Of a DNA stretch of 64,000 nt, positions 12,718 to 24,239 are shown piece after piece; position 1 is the stretch's first letter, and every line of letters begins with the position of its first letter. The notes under the pieces were generated by a model. That model was not told where the DNA came from, did not search any database, and saw nothing but the letters and a program-made list of their open reading frames with translations. Source of the stretch: Datura wrightii (taxonomy: Eukaryota > Streptophyta > Magnoliopsida > Solanales > Solanaceae); contig JASDFA010000020.1 in NCBI GenBank assembly GCA_035772735.1, positions 108,283,501-108,347,500 on the forward strand, read 5' to 3'. Position numbers and translations under genes: made by a program.

Positions 12718-14054
12718 TGTAATACTCCGAAAATCCTAAGATTAGACCCTGGAGTTGAACGGATAAAACAGGATTTTCTACACCAGGTCACAAAACGAGT
12801 CGTCCTGTGACCTTTAGGGTAGGCCACGATCGTGGAGTGACTCATTGGGAAGGCTACGAACTTGGTAGAAAAATTTGAAAATGGGGTGACCACAAGTCGT
12901 GGTCAACACCATGAGTCGTGATGTGATCTGTGGTAAAGAATTGATTGGAGACTAGGGAAAATTAGTGCCTAACGGATTGGTCACCATGATTCATTGGGTA
13001 CACCATGAGTCGTGGTGTCCCCCTGTGGTGACCAGTAGTGGGTTTTTGGCAGTGTTCTTCATGAGTTGTGACCACAAGTTGTGCTCACTAGGCAAGACTC
13101 GTCTAGTCCCTCGTGGGGATTGGCAGTCAACTTTTCCCAGCAAATATAGTAAGGGATATTCTGTAATTCCTATGATCCTAAGGCCTATACTATGTTGTTT
13201 TAAGAATATTTTTTGATGAATTTAGAGGGGTTGAACTATTTTCATCCCTCATTCATCATTCAGACTCTTAGAAGAATGTTCGTAGATCTCAAGTTATTCC
13301 TCTCAAGAAGAAACTAGGGCAGTCAACTTCCCCTCAGATTCTCAAGGTATTTTCTTCAGATTTCTTCATCAGGTATGTGGGAATTCAACCAGGGAATAGT
13401 TCTTTCCTTGTGTCCCCAAAAGCTTTTTCTAATTTTCTCTATCAGTTTAGCCCTGTGGATTCGAAATGTATAAAAATTGTCAGATTAATTTCGTTTAGAT
13501 TTCAAGTGGAATATTCCTCATGATTTTAACTGCTTATTATTCCCTATTTCTAGACATTTATAAGAATTGTATCTTGTGGAATAATTTATCCCTAAGTTTC
13601 AGTTCAGTAGAACTTAGGATCTTGTGTGTTGGACTAGTTTCCCTGTAGCTTGATTCTAACAAATTTGAAATCCCCATATTATTAGTGTATGTGGAAATTA
13701 TAGTAAGATATTTACTTGTCCATTCCCAGTCAAATTAGACTCAGTGTTGTCCAGAAATGTCAGCTGATAAGTTTGACTATAGTTAATTCTTGAGGTGTCA
13801 GTGGTGCCTCCCAATTATCAGTATTAGACTCAGTTATCAGATTTTAGTGGTTCTCTAGGTGGTCATGACACTTCTAGATAAGCAGTCTGACCAGCCTTAG
13901 GACCCTAGCTTCAGATTACAGTTTGTTCTTTTAGACGGTTACGATGCTTCCAGATAAACAACTCTGACTAGTCTTAGAACACCAGTTACAAAATCCGGTC
14001 TGATAAGACTCTCAAGGTACTTCCAAATAGGTATTCCTGACTTAGGGCGTGACA
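12718..14054 (+). repeat. A 3' LTR with internal deletion (1337 bp)
   Basis: Aligns with 3298-4600 of the 5' LTR and then jumps to its last bases: GACTTAG joins GGCGTGACA. About 950 bases are missing compared with the 2287-base 5' LTR, while both outer ends and the target duplication remain. The deletion therefore followed integration. Confidence 0.9.
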
Positions 14055-14059
14055 CCCAG

Positions 14060-14419
14060 TGATTGATTATAGTCATCCAATAGGGACGAAGCAGTCATTT
14101 AGATAAACCCTAGTTATCAGTTCTACAAGTAAGCACTGGGATAGATCACAAGTGTAAACCCAAAGAAGTTATGAACCCATGGGGAACACTTATCCTAGTT
14201 AATTGCAAATCTTGATAAATAAGAACTGATTTTTTATCTTATTTTACAACTGTTTTCTATAACCCCCCCAATTTAGTGATAAATTACCTAAAAGCATAAA
14301 TACCTGCATTAGTCTAGTTATTACTTATTTCCTAGGGGATCGACCGCAACATTTGTTTGGTTTTTCATTGACAACGTCCGCTTCATGCTTTATCAAGAGA
14401 GTGAGTTTGAGCGTTATCA
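14060..14419 (+). repeat. B 5' LTR, right part
   Basis: Resumes the B LTR after element A, starting TGATTGATTATAGTCATCC, which aligns with 20721 onward. It ends GAGCGTTATCA, followed directly by the primer site. The GGGATCGACC motif near the end is shared by Athila-type LTRs in this window. Confidence 0.88.
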
Positions 14420-14424
14420 AAAAG

Positions 14425-14442
14425 TGGCGTCATTGCCGGGGA
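14425..14442 (+). promoter_or_regulatory. B primer binding site, tRNA-Asp type
   Basis: TGGCGTCATTGCCGGGGA, five bases after the LTR end. The complement of plant tRNA-Asp(GTC) is TGGCGCCGTTGCCGGGGA, the Athila-lineage primer site, so two positions differ here. The exact sequence occurs in F and H. Confidence 0.88.
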
Positions 14443-15164
14443 ATACGACTTAAGATTAGATTAATTGCTTGTGTTTAATTTTTAGTTGTTATTTCCTCAT
14501 TTATGTTTTCTTTGTTTTATTTGATTCATTTAGGTTACAACAAGGAAGCCTCACCTCAAGAACTACCTCTACGAGCACCTAGATAGATGACAAAAGGCTT
14601 CTAGTGTCCATGAGAGAGATGATGAATATTGATACACTAGCAGCTGTCTTGATAAATTATGAGGGAGATGGAGTACGGGGGTACACAAAATTGGTAAATT
14701 ATCTAGAAGGAATGGGGATGTATAACTTCAGAACTAAGAAGTTAGACCTTTACTTAAGGAACCGTGTAACTCCTCCAACAAAACCATCAATGGAGGTACC
14801 AACAGTTTTGGAACTTAAGGCATTACCTCCCAACCTAAAATATGCATTTTTGGGGGAAAGCAACACTTTGCTAGTAATTATTGCAGTCGACTTGACAGAC
14901 TGGCAAGTAGAATCTTTGGTCATGGTATTGAAAAAGCACAAAAAGGCAATCGAATGGACCATAGCCGACATCATCGGGATCTCTCTAGGCATATGCACCT
15001 ACAAAATCCATCTCGAGCCAAATTGTGTACCAAGTATAGAGCACTAGCAACGACTGAACCCACCAATGCAAGAAGTAGTGAAGAAGGATAACAAGTGGGT
15101 AAGACTAGTCACAGGTTGGCGTGTATGTATGGATTACCGAAAGCTCAACAAATGAATGGTCGAG
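14443..15164 (+). pseudogene. B protease-RT linker and RT N-terminus; gag lost
   Basis: After an untranslated leader to about 14603, the frame 14604-15047 holds the linker before RT (INYEGDGVRGYTKLVNYLEG, VLELKALPPNLKYAFLGE, WTIADIIGISLGICTYKIHL). It then continues with PPMQEVVKKDNKWVRLVTGW and VCMDYRKLN. Gag, the protease and a segment in RT that normally lies before the WRVCMDYRKLN box are absent. A stop separates the two parts at about 15046. RT is then cut at about 15164 by the foreign segment. Confidence 0.85.
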
Positions 15165-15440
15165 TTACTTCGTTCCTTCTTTCGCTAGTTGCTCTTTCGC
15201 TTTACTTCCCTCAGTTTAATACTTTGGGTTGGAGCACCCGCCCTGCAGGCATGATCAGGTCTAAACTGAGTGTGACCAGCTACAGCCACATCGGTGAGGG
15301 AAAGGAAAGGTCGCGATCCCATCTGTATGGACCAAGGCATTGTCACGAACCGGATTCGAACCGGCGCTTTCCAGATGCACGGTCTGGAGCAGATTGGGGG
15401 TTTGAAGAAAAACAAACACAAAGCTTCATTCCTCAGCAAC
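15165..15440. other. 276-bp insertion with tRNA-like 3' end, possibly mitochondrial DNA
   Basis: RT codons corresponding to YRKLN-EW-S stop at about 15164 and resume with KDHFPMPFMD at about 15441. The intervening sequence is more GC-rich than its surroundings and unlike any retroelement here. On the minus strand, around 15330-15400, it has a perfect 6-bp stem TCCAGA/TCTGGA with a 7-base loop, then GGTTCGAATCC, an exact match to the T-loop/B-box consensus. No matching 5' half of a tRNA is visible. No clear target duplication flanks it, which fits end-joining capture of organelle DNA. A SINE is a weaker alternative because no A box or tail is seen. Origin is inferred. Confidence 0.5.
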
Positions 15441-15992
15441 AAAAGGACCATTTTCCAATGCCATTCATGGATTAGATGCTTGACAGGTTGGCAGGTAGAG
15501 GCTGGTATTATTTTCTTGATGGATATTCGGGATACAATCAGAACTCTATAGCCCCAAAAGATCAAGAGAAGAGCACCTTCACTTGCCTGTATGGAACACT
15601 TACTTTTAGGAGAATTCCCTTTGGGTTTTGCAATGCACCAACCACATTCCAGGCTGTATAATGTTGATATTCTCAGATATGGTAAAGGATACCATTGAGG
15701 TATTTATGGACGACTTCTCAATTATGGGATAATCATTTGAATCATGCCTCAAGCATTTGGGCGAAGTGTTGAACATATGCAAGTAAACTAATTTGATCTT
15801 GAATTGGGAGAATTGTCACTTCATGGTCAAATAAGGAATAATGTTGGGACAAAAAATCTCTATAAAGGGGATAGAGGTGGACGAGGTTAAAATTGAAGCA
15901 ATAGCTAGATTGCCACCACCTATTTTCGTAAAAAAGGTCAGAAGCTTTTTAGGCATACAAGATTCTATAGGAGGTTCATCAAGGACTTTTCA
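15441..15992 (+). pseudogene. B reverse transcriptase, palm and thumb
   Basis: Shows KDHFPMPFMD, LAGRGWYYFLDGYSGYNQ, KSTFTCLYGTLTFRRIPFGF and the catalytic box FMDD at 15703-15714, all in Athila style. Stops follow from 15659, and the thumb (IARLPPPIFVKKVRSFLG) is readable only across stops. The catalytic Asp pair is kept. Confidence 0.88.
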
Positions 15993-16600
15993 ATGATTGC
16001 ACAACCACTACACAAACTGCTCAAGAAGGAGGTGAAGTTCGTATTTGATGAGGCATATTTGAAGGCCCTCGAATGCCTGAAGGAGAAACTCACCACCGCT
16101 CATATTATCATAGCTCCAGATTGGTCTCTCCCATTTAAGGTAATGTGTGATGTTAGTGCGGTGGCCCTCGGTGCTTTCCTAAGCCGACAGAGAGCGAAGA
16201 GTTTTCACCACATGCATTATGCCAATAAAACACTAAACACAGCCTAAACGAACTATACAGTCACTAAACATGAGTTGTTAGTAGTGGTCTTTGCATTTGA
16301 AAAGTTTTAGGCATACTTATTTAGAACTAAGGTAATTATCCATATAGACCATGCTGCTCTGAGGTATCTAATGTCTAAAAAGGACGTTAAACCCAGGTTG
16401 ATTAGATGGGTGTTGTTTCTATTAGAATTCAAGTTTGAGGTAAACGATCGGAAAAGAACAAAAAATCAAGTAGCCGATCACTTGTCTAGACTGGAAGATG
16501 AGGCTACAGGAAAAGAGGAGATTGACATCGATGATGCTTTCCCAGATGAACAGGTATTAGTTGCATCTCAAGACTTGATCTTGGTTCGCTAACTATGTAA
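15993..16600 (+). pseudogene. B RNase H
   Basis: The frame 15993-16247 opens with the RT connection (QPLHKLLKKEVKFVFDEAYL) and the RNase H start VMCDVSAVALGAFLSRQR. After a stop at about 16245 it continues with TKHELLVVVFAFEKF, IHIDHAALRYLMSKKD and NQVADHLSRLEDEA. The Asp, Glu, Asp and Asp expected at the active site are all visible, although stops divide them. Confidence 0.87.
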
Positions 16601-16619
16601 ATTATTTGGTTAGTGACAT

Positions 16620-17864
16620 GATTCTAGCAGATATGACACCCAGCAAAGGAAGAAGTTCTTGGTTGATGCTTGAAGATACTATTGGGATGAGTCATACTTA
16701 TTCTGCCTTTGTGCAGATGGGTTGATTAGGCAGTATGTGCCAGAGTTAGAGATGTTGAGAATTCTAGAGGCTTGCCATTCGTCCCTAGTTGGGGTCATCA
16801 TAGTGGTATTAGAACTACATATAAAATTTTATAGTGCAGGTATTATTGGCCCCCTATCCACCAAGATGTTTACGATTATGCCAATTCATGTGATCAAGTG
16901 CCAAAGACAAGGTGGAGTTACTCATAAAAATGAGTTACTATTTACCCCTATCTAGGAAGTAGAGTTATTCGATGTATGGGATAGTGACTTCATGGGCCCA
17001 TTTGTTAGCTCATATGGGATGAAATACATTTCGGTGGTAGTGGACTATGTATCCAAATGGGTGGAGCCTATTGCACTTCCTAACAATGAAGGAAAAAGAG
17101 TTACAACATTTATGTGGAAGCACATATTTGCTAGATTTGGTACTTCCAGAGAAATCATCAGTAATGGGGATCACAGTTTTGTAACCTCCTCTTTAGAAAT
17201 CTACTGGGAAAATATGGTGTGAATCATAAGGTGGAAACACCTTACCATCCTCAATCAAGTGGGCAGGTAGAAGGTCCTAACAGGGAGATAAAGTCTATTT
17301 TGGCCAAAACGGTGAATACCAACCGAACATATTGATCGAGAAAGCTCGATGATGCGCTGTGGGAATATTGAACAGCTTATAAGACCCCCATCGATTCATC
17401 TTCATATCAGCTAGTCTATGGCAAGTAATGTCATCTGCTGATAGAGTTAGAGCATAAGGCATTATGGTCTCTGAAAAAGCTGAACTTAAATTGGAATGAA
17501 GTAGTCAAGTTGAGACTCGACTAGCTCAATGAGTTAGATGGGTATCACCTTTGAGCTTATGAGAGTGAGAACATTTATAAAGAATGAATAAAGATCTATC
17601 ATGATAGGAAGATTGCAAAGAGGGAGTTCAACACTAGTGATTTGGTCTTACTATTTGATTTAAGGCTCCATCTGTATCCTAGAAAATTGAAATCCAGGTG
17701 GATGGGACCGTATAGAGTGGTGAATGTATCCCCATATGGTGCAATGGAGCTTGGAAAAAAAGATGTTCAGAGGTTTAAGGTGAATGGGTAAAGGATAAAG
17801 CTGTATCTCAGAGACATCAAAGAGATAAGAAGAATTGAGGTGGCATACCTTGATGACGACTGAA
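16620..17864 (+). pseudogene. B integrase
   Basis: The damaged zinc region is at 16722-16955. The core at 16992-17222 shows FMGPFVSSYGMKYISVVVDY, SKWVEPIALPNNEGKRV and FGTSREIISNGDHSF with the second Asp. The third catalytic region follows in a broken frame (LTILNQVGR in one frame corresponds to PQSSGQVE). A C-terminal region with VKLRL, KIAKREFNTSDLVLLFDLRL and RFKVNG*RIKLYL ends at about 17862. There is no chromodomain, as expected for Athila. Confidence 0.85.
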
Positions 17865-17877
17865 TGATCATGGAAGT

Positions 17878-17930
17878 TACATCGTGCCGCGAAGTTAAAT
17901 CAGGCGCTACATGGGAGGAAACCCATGGAA
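17878..17930 (+). promoter_or_regulatory. Two-hairpin motif after B pol
   Basis: Hairpin 2 is CATGGG, loop AGGAAA, CCCATG at 17910-17927. Hairpin 1, weaker here, is CATCG, loop TGCCG, CGAAG at 17880-17894. The motif starts about 15 bases after the end of integrase. The same pair of hairpins occurs in E, F and the two gag-PR units of the composite block. See the finding on covariation. Confidence 0.7.
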
Positions 17931-19486
17931 GGTGAAGTCTAAGTAGCCACAAGTATGTTTCTTTCCCTTGTGCTTTTATATTCTATGCTTCGGGGATGAA
18001 GCATGCTTTTCAAAAGGGGAGGGGGTGTACTTGTATTTTTGGGACTTTTGATTCATCCGAGGGTTTTTCATGCTGTGTTTCTTTTCCTTTGGGCATGTTA
18101 TTTAGTAGTACATGCATGTTACTTTGTTTTTTAATTAGAAGTAGCTTGGAATTTCTTTTCATCCAATAAATGCACTAGTTTGATGTTTTGAAATAAATTG
18201 ACCCTGTTAAAACTTTTTGATGTTAGCTGTATAGTTTACTTAAAATTGCATGACTTTTATGGATCTTTGTATGGCATTTGAATTATGAGCATGAGTAGTT
18301 GTAGTTTAGTCGTGCATGAACTGGATATTTAGATTCAATGCAAACAGGTACCATGAGTGAGTGAGGTCATAACCTAGTTTAATACTGCATAGAGGATCTA
18401 GAACTTGCCCGATTGCTCTTTGCATAGGCTTTAGGATAATTGGTTAGGAGATGATCAAAGGATTTTATTGATAGATGAGTCACTTTATCCTAAAATACCC
18501 TACCAAATGATGATGAATCCCTTGATCCCAAATTTGAGCCTTAAATTGACTATTTTTGTTTGATCAACCTTTAAATTTACCCATTTTTTTATAATGAATC
18601 TATCTTGGCCCTGGTCCCTCCTTGGATATTCTGAACCTCAACTCCGGCAAAATGCCTAAGTTGAGGGTGGCTATAGTAGGGGTGCATATATTATGGGGAG
18701 GTGAAAAAAGAAAAAGAAAGAAAAAAGGGTTAAAAATGAGGTGCGGTGTGAAAAGAAAAGAAAAAAAAGCTGAAAAAGAAAAATTTGTAAAGAAAATACA
18801 AGAGAAAAAATGAATGAAAAAGTTGAAAACACACCACACCCATATATTACATAAAAATGGTGAAAAGACAAGAAAAATTTGAAAAAGTGAAAATAGGGTA
18901 AAAAGGTGTAAAGTGAAACCACAAGTATGAAGTGCCAAGGAGGGCTTAGTCACTAAAATCTCATATTTACCATATTTAGCCCGAAGCCTACATTATAAGA
19001 CAAAAAAAATGCTATGGTGATCCTAGTTTAGCTGTCCGAAGAGCTGAAGTAGAAAAAATAAGGGTAAGCATATGGTATCCGATGTGCAGTATTTGAAACT
19101 TCTTTGGGAGAGTGAGATTCCCATTTTTTTAGTCCCAAGTTTATTGTATTCTATATTTGTGAGTGTTGGGGACCTCTTTTGCTGTGAGGGTACCAGGTTT
19201 GTGTTGTATTTTACCATTTATCTGTGTGAATAACATTAGTGATAGCTCAATTCTCTGCTGATAGTTGGATGCCATATCTTGATCCCAGTATGTCATTGAT
19301 TTTGGTTACATGCGTACATAGCTGACTTAGTTTGGACAGAAAAAGGGTCAATAGCTGGTTATGGTTCATAGTGCAAACTTTGTTGTGTTGGCTATGGGTA
19401 TTCTAGGTTCACTTTTTAGTTAACTATCATTTTTAGTTTTTGCTTTCTTTGCCTGAGGACATGCAAAAGTATTATGTTGGGTTTGT
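17931..19486 (+). other. B 3' noncoding region
   Basis: About 1.55 kb without a recognisable gene. A polypurine-like tract AAAAGGGGAGGGGG lies at 18010-18024, far upstream of the 3' LTR. A strongly A/G-rich tract runs at about 18690-18910. The open frames at 18600-18953 are artefacts of that low-complexity tract. There is no obvious polypurine tract directly before 19487. ORF3 is absent. Confidence 0.6.
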
Positions 19487-21087
19487 TGATGTGCTGTGAG
19501 ATTACAACACTTTCGATGCTTGAAACTGGGAAAATAGCATAGTATTAGGTGTGTTTATATAGATATGATGCACTTTTACTATAATTTTAAGGAAAACAGG
19601 TGTTGGAGTGAAAATGTGCAAAAGATGCATAAAGTTATAGATTTTGGGCCAAGTACGGATCTTAGTACAAGCCGTACCCAGATTGTATAAGTTGTACTGA
19701 GACTCGTGGAAAAGTCCAGAAGATTGGTACAAGGCAAAGGCAAAGTACGACTCTTGGTATGAGCCATAACTTGAGTCGTAGAAAACTTTAGAGAATTTGC
19801 ACAGCTAAAGTCTCCTGATACGGGTAGCAATTACGGATCGTAGCATCTACCTACGACCTGTACCAGGAGCTGTGGAGAACTTCAGAGATTTTTGGGGCTT
19901 GGTAGAGCTCATGTTACGATAAGCTGTTATGAACTGTAGGACAAGGTATGAGGCGTACCAAGACATATGTAGAAATCTTTAGAAGATGCATGAGTTCTCT
20001 GTATCAAACCATGACTTGATCGTACGACTCGTAGGATCCTGTTACGAGTGGTATGAGTGGTACCAGAGGCTAACCCTTAGCCAAATTTTGCAGAAGCCAA
20101 GGGATGTACGAGACAAGGAATGCCCCGTACAATCCTGTTACGGGTAGTATGAGGAGTCGTATGAGGTGTCAGCGCTAGATTTTTGTATAAATGTTTTTTA
20201 GGTTTCTTTTAGTAAAAGGAGAGTTCATTATCAGTTTGTATCAGTTTTTGACAATATTGAAGAGCAATTCTTGAGATCCTAACTTTGATATTCTCAAATT
20301 ATTTTTGAATTTGTTCATCATTTTTTCTTGCAATATTCAAAGAAGGTTTTCTTTCAATCATCATTGTAAGTATTTATTGTGTTTGTCTATGAATACTCTT
20401 ATCTTACAATCATAAGTTGCTAAAACCTCCATAACTAGGGTTATGGGTGCCATGGTGGATTAACAAACAAGGGTTACACAAAGAGATTCGAAACCAATGC
20501 TAATCGCTTATATTGTGTTATGTTCATCTTTAATGTTTCTTAATGAAGTGCAACGTTAGGACTTGCCCAATTACTTGCTTGAACATAGAGAAGTAGAGAT
20601 TAGGAAAAAAGAGTAAGCCTGGATTTTTATGATCATTATATAACTTGAGCTGCATTTGCAAGATAGTTAATTTGGAAAAAATTGATAATGGTTAAATTGA
20701 ATCGCTCGTGAGACCTAACCTGGTGATTGAGTATGGTCATCCAATAAGGACGAACTAGTCATTTGGATGACCCCTAGTTATTATCAATTCTACAAGTAAG
20801 TATTGGGATAGTGCACGAGTGTAAATCCGAAGTAGTTATGAACCAATGGGGAATACTTACCCGAGTTAATTGCATATCTTGATAAATAACAATTGATTTA
20901 TCATCTTGTTTTACAACTATTTTCTATAAACCCCCCAATTTGGAGATAACATACCTAAAAGCTTAAATACCTTCATTATCCTAGTTCTTACCATATTCCC
21001 TGTGGGATCGACCCCAACCTTTGTTGTGTTCTTTATTGACAACGTCCGTTTCATGCTTTATCAGGAGTGTGAGTTTGAGCGTTATCA
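19487..21087 (+). repeat. B 3' LTR (1601 bp)
   Basis: Begins TGATGTGCTGTGAG and ends GAGCGTTATCA, matching the split 5' LTR along its length with visible substitutions and small indels. CCCTGTGGGATCGACCCC at about 20998-21015 is the Athila-type motif near the LTR end. It is followed by ACGCA, the possible decayed target duplication. Confidence 0.92.
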
Positions 21088-21644
21088 ACGCAATCTCTTT
21101 ATGCAGTGGTAAAGAGTTGGCTGAGGTGATCCCAAGAGAAAAGAAGGTTGATGATGAGAAGGTTTTGAAGTCTAAGAGTGAGGTCGGTGAGGCAAGCAAC
21201 TCACAACAAAAAGTTGTAATGCTAGACCACTGCCTCCATTTCCTTAGAGGTTTAGGAAGTAGAAGGAGGACTTAGCCTTCTAGAACTTTCTTGATGTGTT
21301 GAAATAGGTACATGTTAACATACCATTGGTGGAGCTTTTGCAGGATGTTCCAAAATATGTTAAGTACCTAAAGAACATTGTGGCCAACAAGAGGAGGTTA
21401 ATAGAGTTTAAAACTGTGGTTCTCACGAAAGAGTGCAGTTCTCGGATTCAAAAACAAAATTCCCAAAAAGCTAAAGGACCCCGAGAGCTTCACCCTTCTA
21501 GTGGTGATTGGAAATAAGGAAGTCGGTTTGGCCCTATGCGATCTGGGTACAAGCATTAATCTGATGCTTGTGTCCTAGTTCATAACCTTGGGTTTAGGTG
21601 AACCACATCTTACCACAGTAACTTTGCAGCTTGCAAACCGATCT
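21088..21644 (+). pseudogene. E gag end and protease N-terminus
   Basis: The reading resumes with NAISLCSGKELAEVIPREKK, the sequence that follows the GLPSN linker in Athila-type Gag-protease. It continues with LLQDVPKYVKYLKNIVANKR, VVLTKECSSRIQ, a damaged KLKDPESFTL and the protease Asp region, where CDLGAS of relatives is represented by CDLGTS-like codons at about 21540-21556. It ends at LQLANRS, where C is inserted. Several frameshifts are present. Confidence 0.8.
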
Positions 21645-24027
21645 TGTCACGACCCCAGTCTATACCCTGGCTGAGACACAGTACTTGGTGCCACAAGTGA
21701 CCCTAATATTTTCACTGATATACTAAGTAAACATAAGCGGAAGCTTTAAAATAAATATTTATAAATTAATACTGCCAAAAGTATAACACATCACTGAAAA
21801 CAATTCTAAACAACTGTGTCTGAAAGCCACTACTAGATGATGAGTAGCTGGGACAAGCCCCTAGCTAACTCTAAATTCTGAATGAAAGAAAACTAACTGA
21901 AAAGAAAATAACGTCCTCAGAAGATGAGGACTCACCGAATGGACTACTGCTGCTGGGATTGTCGAGAGGAACTACTGATAATGCTGGGACTGAGAACCTG
22001 CACCTGTATCATAATATGATACAACATAAAAAGTATGCAGCAGTACTTTGAATATACTGAGTAAGTGAGATATACAATAAGTATGGAATATAAACAATTG
22101 AGCTGAAATAACATGAAATGACCAACTGATACTGAATACTGATAAACTGAGTTATAACCAATATGGTCAATAATGACCCTGACTGGTGGTCAATAACATG
22201 TCCTGGAACTTAGTGACTAAACTGAGCTAAATTGAGCTGAACTGAACTAAACTGAATTAAACTAAACTGACAAGTGGGAGAGTCTATAGCCAACATATAA
22301 CCACGTGAGCTAAATGTGATGTTCGATGTATATGCCCCATCAATAGGACCCAATATACCTTGCCAAGATATAAAGGCATGAACTGTGAGATTATTACTAT
22401 CTGGGCCCATTTAGGCTAATAATCTACGATGGCAACGTAGTTCTGGAACCCTGGGTGCGCTAGAACCCCAGTCCTTTCGGTGCTAAGTCCTACTCCCACT
22501 GGATAGTCCTAATCTAACTACTAAGCTGATAGCTCGAAGCTGGGATCCAAGACTAGATCAGGGGTACTCATCTGGAAGTACCCTGAGAGTCTTATTGGAC
22601 CGAATGACTGAAACTGGTGTTCTAAGACTGGCCAGAGTTGCTCATCTAGAAGCATCGTAACCATCTAAAGAACAAACTAAAACTGGTACTGGTAATTCTA
22701 AGACTGGTCAGAGTTGCTTATCTGGAAGCGTCGTAACCGTCTAAAACACCAACTAATAACTAATAACTGATAACTGAAAGGCACTACTAACACCTCGAGA
22801 AACTAACTATAGTTTAACTGATCAACTGACATTACTGAAAGATACAGAAAATACTAACATTCTGACTAAGACTGAACTACCAAGAAACTGATTGAGAACC
22901 CATATGATGGTAATGACATTGTAATTCCAACACTAATAGAGTCAAGTAACATAATATCTAATGAACTATGCAAGACCCAAATTTCTGCATTTATAGAGTT
23001 AGGGCTAAAACCATTTTACAGGAAGCAAGTAGCAACATAAGCACTAAGTAGTGGAAACATAGCTTGAATATATAGGGACAACAACTCATAAGTATTAATC
23101 AGGATCTGGCTATGAATTTTACCCTAACTCAAATCTTCAGGGCTAGAAATGATAAGAAATTATGGAAGGGTTTTGGGAAACAACGGAAGAAAAATTCCCT
23201 TGTTTAATTCCCACATACCTGGAGTAAAATTTCCTAGAAGAAATCCTTGAGAAGCTGAGAAGAAGATTGAATGCCCAAGCTTTGCCCCGAGGAGTCCGTT
23301 TGAAACTTCTTCGTACTAAGTGAGAGTTGAGAGAAGGAATGAGAGGAATATATGGAAACTAATTTAATTCTCTCCTAAACGAGCCCAAAACGACGCAATT
23401 TACAGATTAAAAAAATGGAAAGTTACTAAAATAATCCTGGAAGAAAATTTGAAAAACTTCCCGACGGAGACCAACGGGTTACACAATGAGTCATTGGGAT
23501 CAGTGGTTGGTCCTGGGCCTAAATTCTGGGCTTACTGGAATTTGGCAATGAAGGGGAAAACGACTAATTGAATGTACCAATGGGTCATTGGTACCTCTCA
23601 TTGTCACTGGTAGGATTTTTAGACAAAACTTGGGAACCCCACTAACAGAAGACACAATGACTCATTGGTAGAACCAACGGATCATTGTGTCTGCTTGTGG
23701 TCAACACTGCTTGGACCTAAAACATGGATATGGGTGGAAACAATGACTCATTAAAGGTGACAACAAGTCGTTGGTTCCACTAGTTGCTTCTGGAAGATGT
23801 CTGGCAGACTTCTGTACTGGGCAACCACGACTCCATAGAACGACTTGTTACTCTTGGTACGGGTTATTGCATGACTCATGGGTTCCCGGATGAGAACCTT
23901 GCAGCTCAAACAATGACTCATACAATGGTCTCGTTGTCTGAGTCATCCTGAGATAAAATTTTCCTGATTCCTTCTAGTTTTTCATGCAATGTCTGAGTTT
24001 GGTCTAGAAATGTTTCAGGGTGTTACA
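21645..24027 (-). repeat. C 3' LTR (2383 bp)
   Basis: On the minus strand it begins TGTAACACCCTGAAAC and ends GGGTCGTGACA. U3 (about 23460-23980) is rich in palindromes such as CAATGAGTCATTG at 23484-23496. The second half shares long stretches with the LTR of A. Confidence 0.93.
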
Positions 24028-24044
24028 ATATTTCCCCTTTGGGA
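24028..24044 (-). promoter_or_regulatory. C polypurine tract
   Basis: On the minus strand the sequence CCCAAAGGGGAAATAT directly precedes the 3' LTR. Confidence 0.8.
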
Positions 24045-24239
24045 TCATTCATTCCCGAATGAAGGCTAAAACTGCTGGAAAACTGGCGAAAGAGCATAAA
24101 TTCACAATTTAAAGCTATAAGCTAGTTTTTGAAGGAGTGACTAACTCTGAACTTACTTACACATACTAACAGAGTTGGTACAACTAGAGTGCACACTGAA
24201 AACATGTATAGATATAATAAGCATGGAATTGAATAGAGT

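Larger units (their letters stand above)
3298..14054 (+). mobile_element. Tekay/Del-type chromovirus A
   Basis: A full-length but dead Ty3/gypsy chromovirus: 5' LTR, initiator-Met primer site, gag, protease, RT, RNase H, integrase, chromodomain, polypurine tract and 3' LTR, all on the + strand. The insertion is bounded by an exact 5-bp target duplication CCCAG at 3293-3297 and 14055-14059, and it splits the 5' LTR of B. All coding regions contain stops or frameshifts. A minus-strand solo LTR interrupts gag at 6149-8215, and the 3' LTR has lost about 950 bases internally. Confidence 0.93.
1993..21087 (+). mobile_element. Athila-type element B, with A nested in its 5' LTR
   Basis: Two similar LTRs (1993-3297 plus 14060-14419, and 19487-21087), a tRNA-Asp type primer site at 14425-14442 and RT, RNase H and integrase domains define an Athila-lineage element. 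Both LTRs begin TGATGTGCTGTGAG and end GAGCGTTATCA. The flanks GCTCA (1988-1992) and ACGCA (21088-21092) agree at three of five bases and look like a decayed target duplication. gag and nearly all protease are missing: coding begins in the protease-RT linker only 160 bases after the primer site. A 276-base foreign segment interrupts RT. B could not have moved by itself in its present form. Confidence 0.85.

Noticed and set aside
15330..15400. A functional tRNA gene
   Set aside because: Only an anticodon-like stem and T arm are visible on the minus strand; no 5' acceptor strand or D arm pairs with them.
18600..18953. Phe-rich open frames of 117 and 83 codons on the minus strand and a Lys-rich one on the plus strand
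   Set aside because: They are by-products of an A/G-rich low-complexity tract in the B tail.
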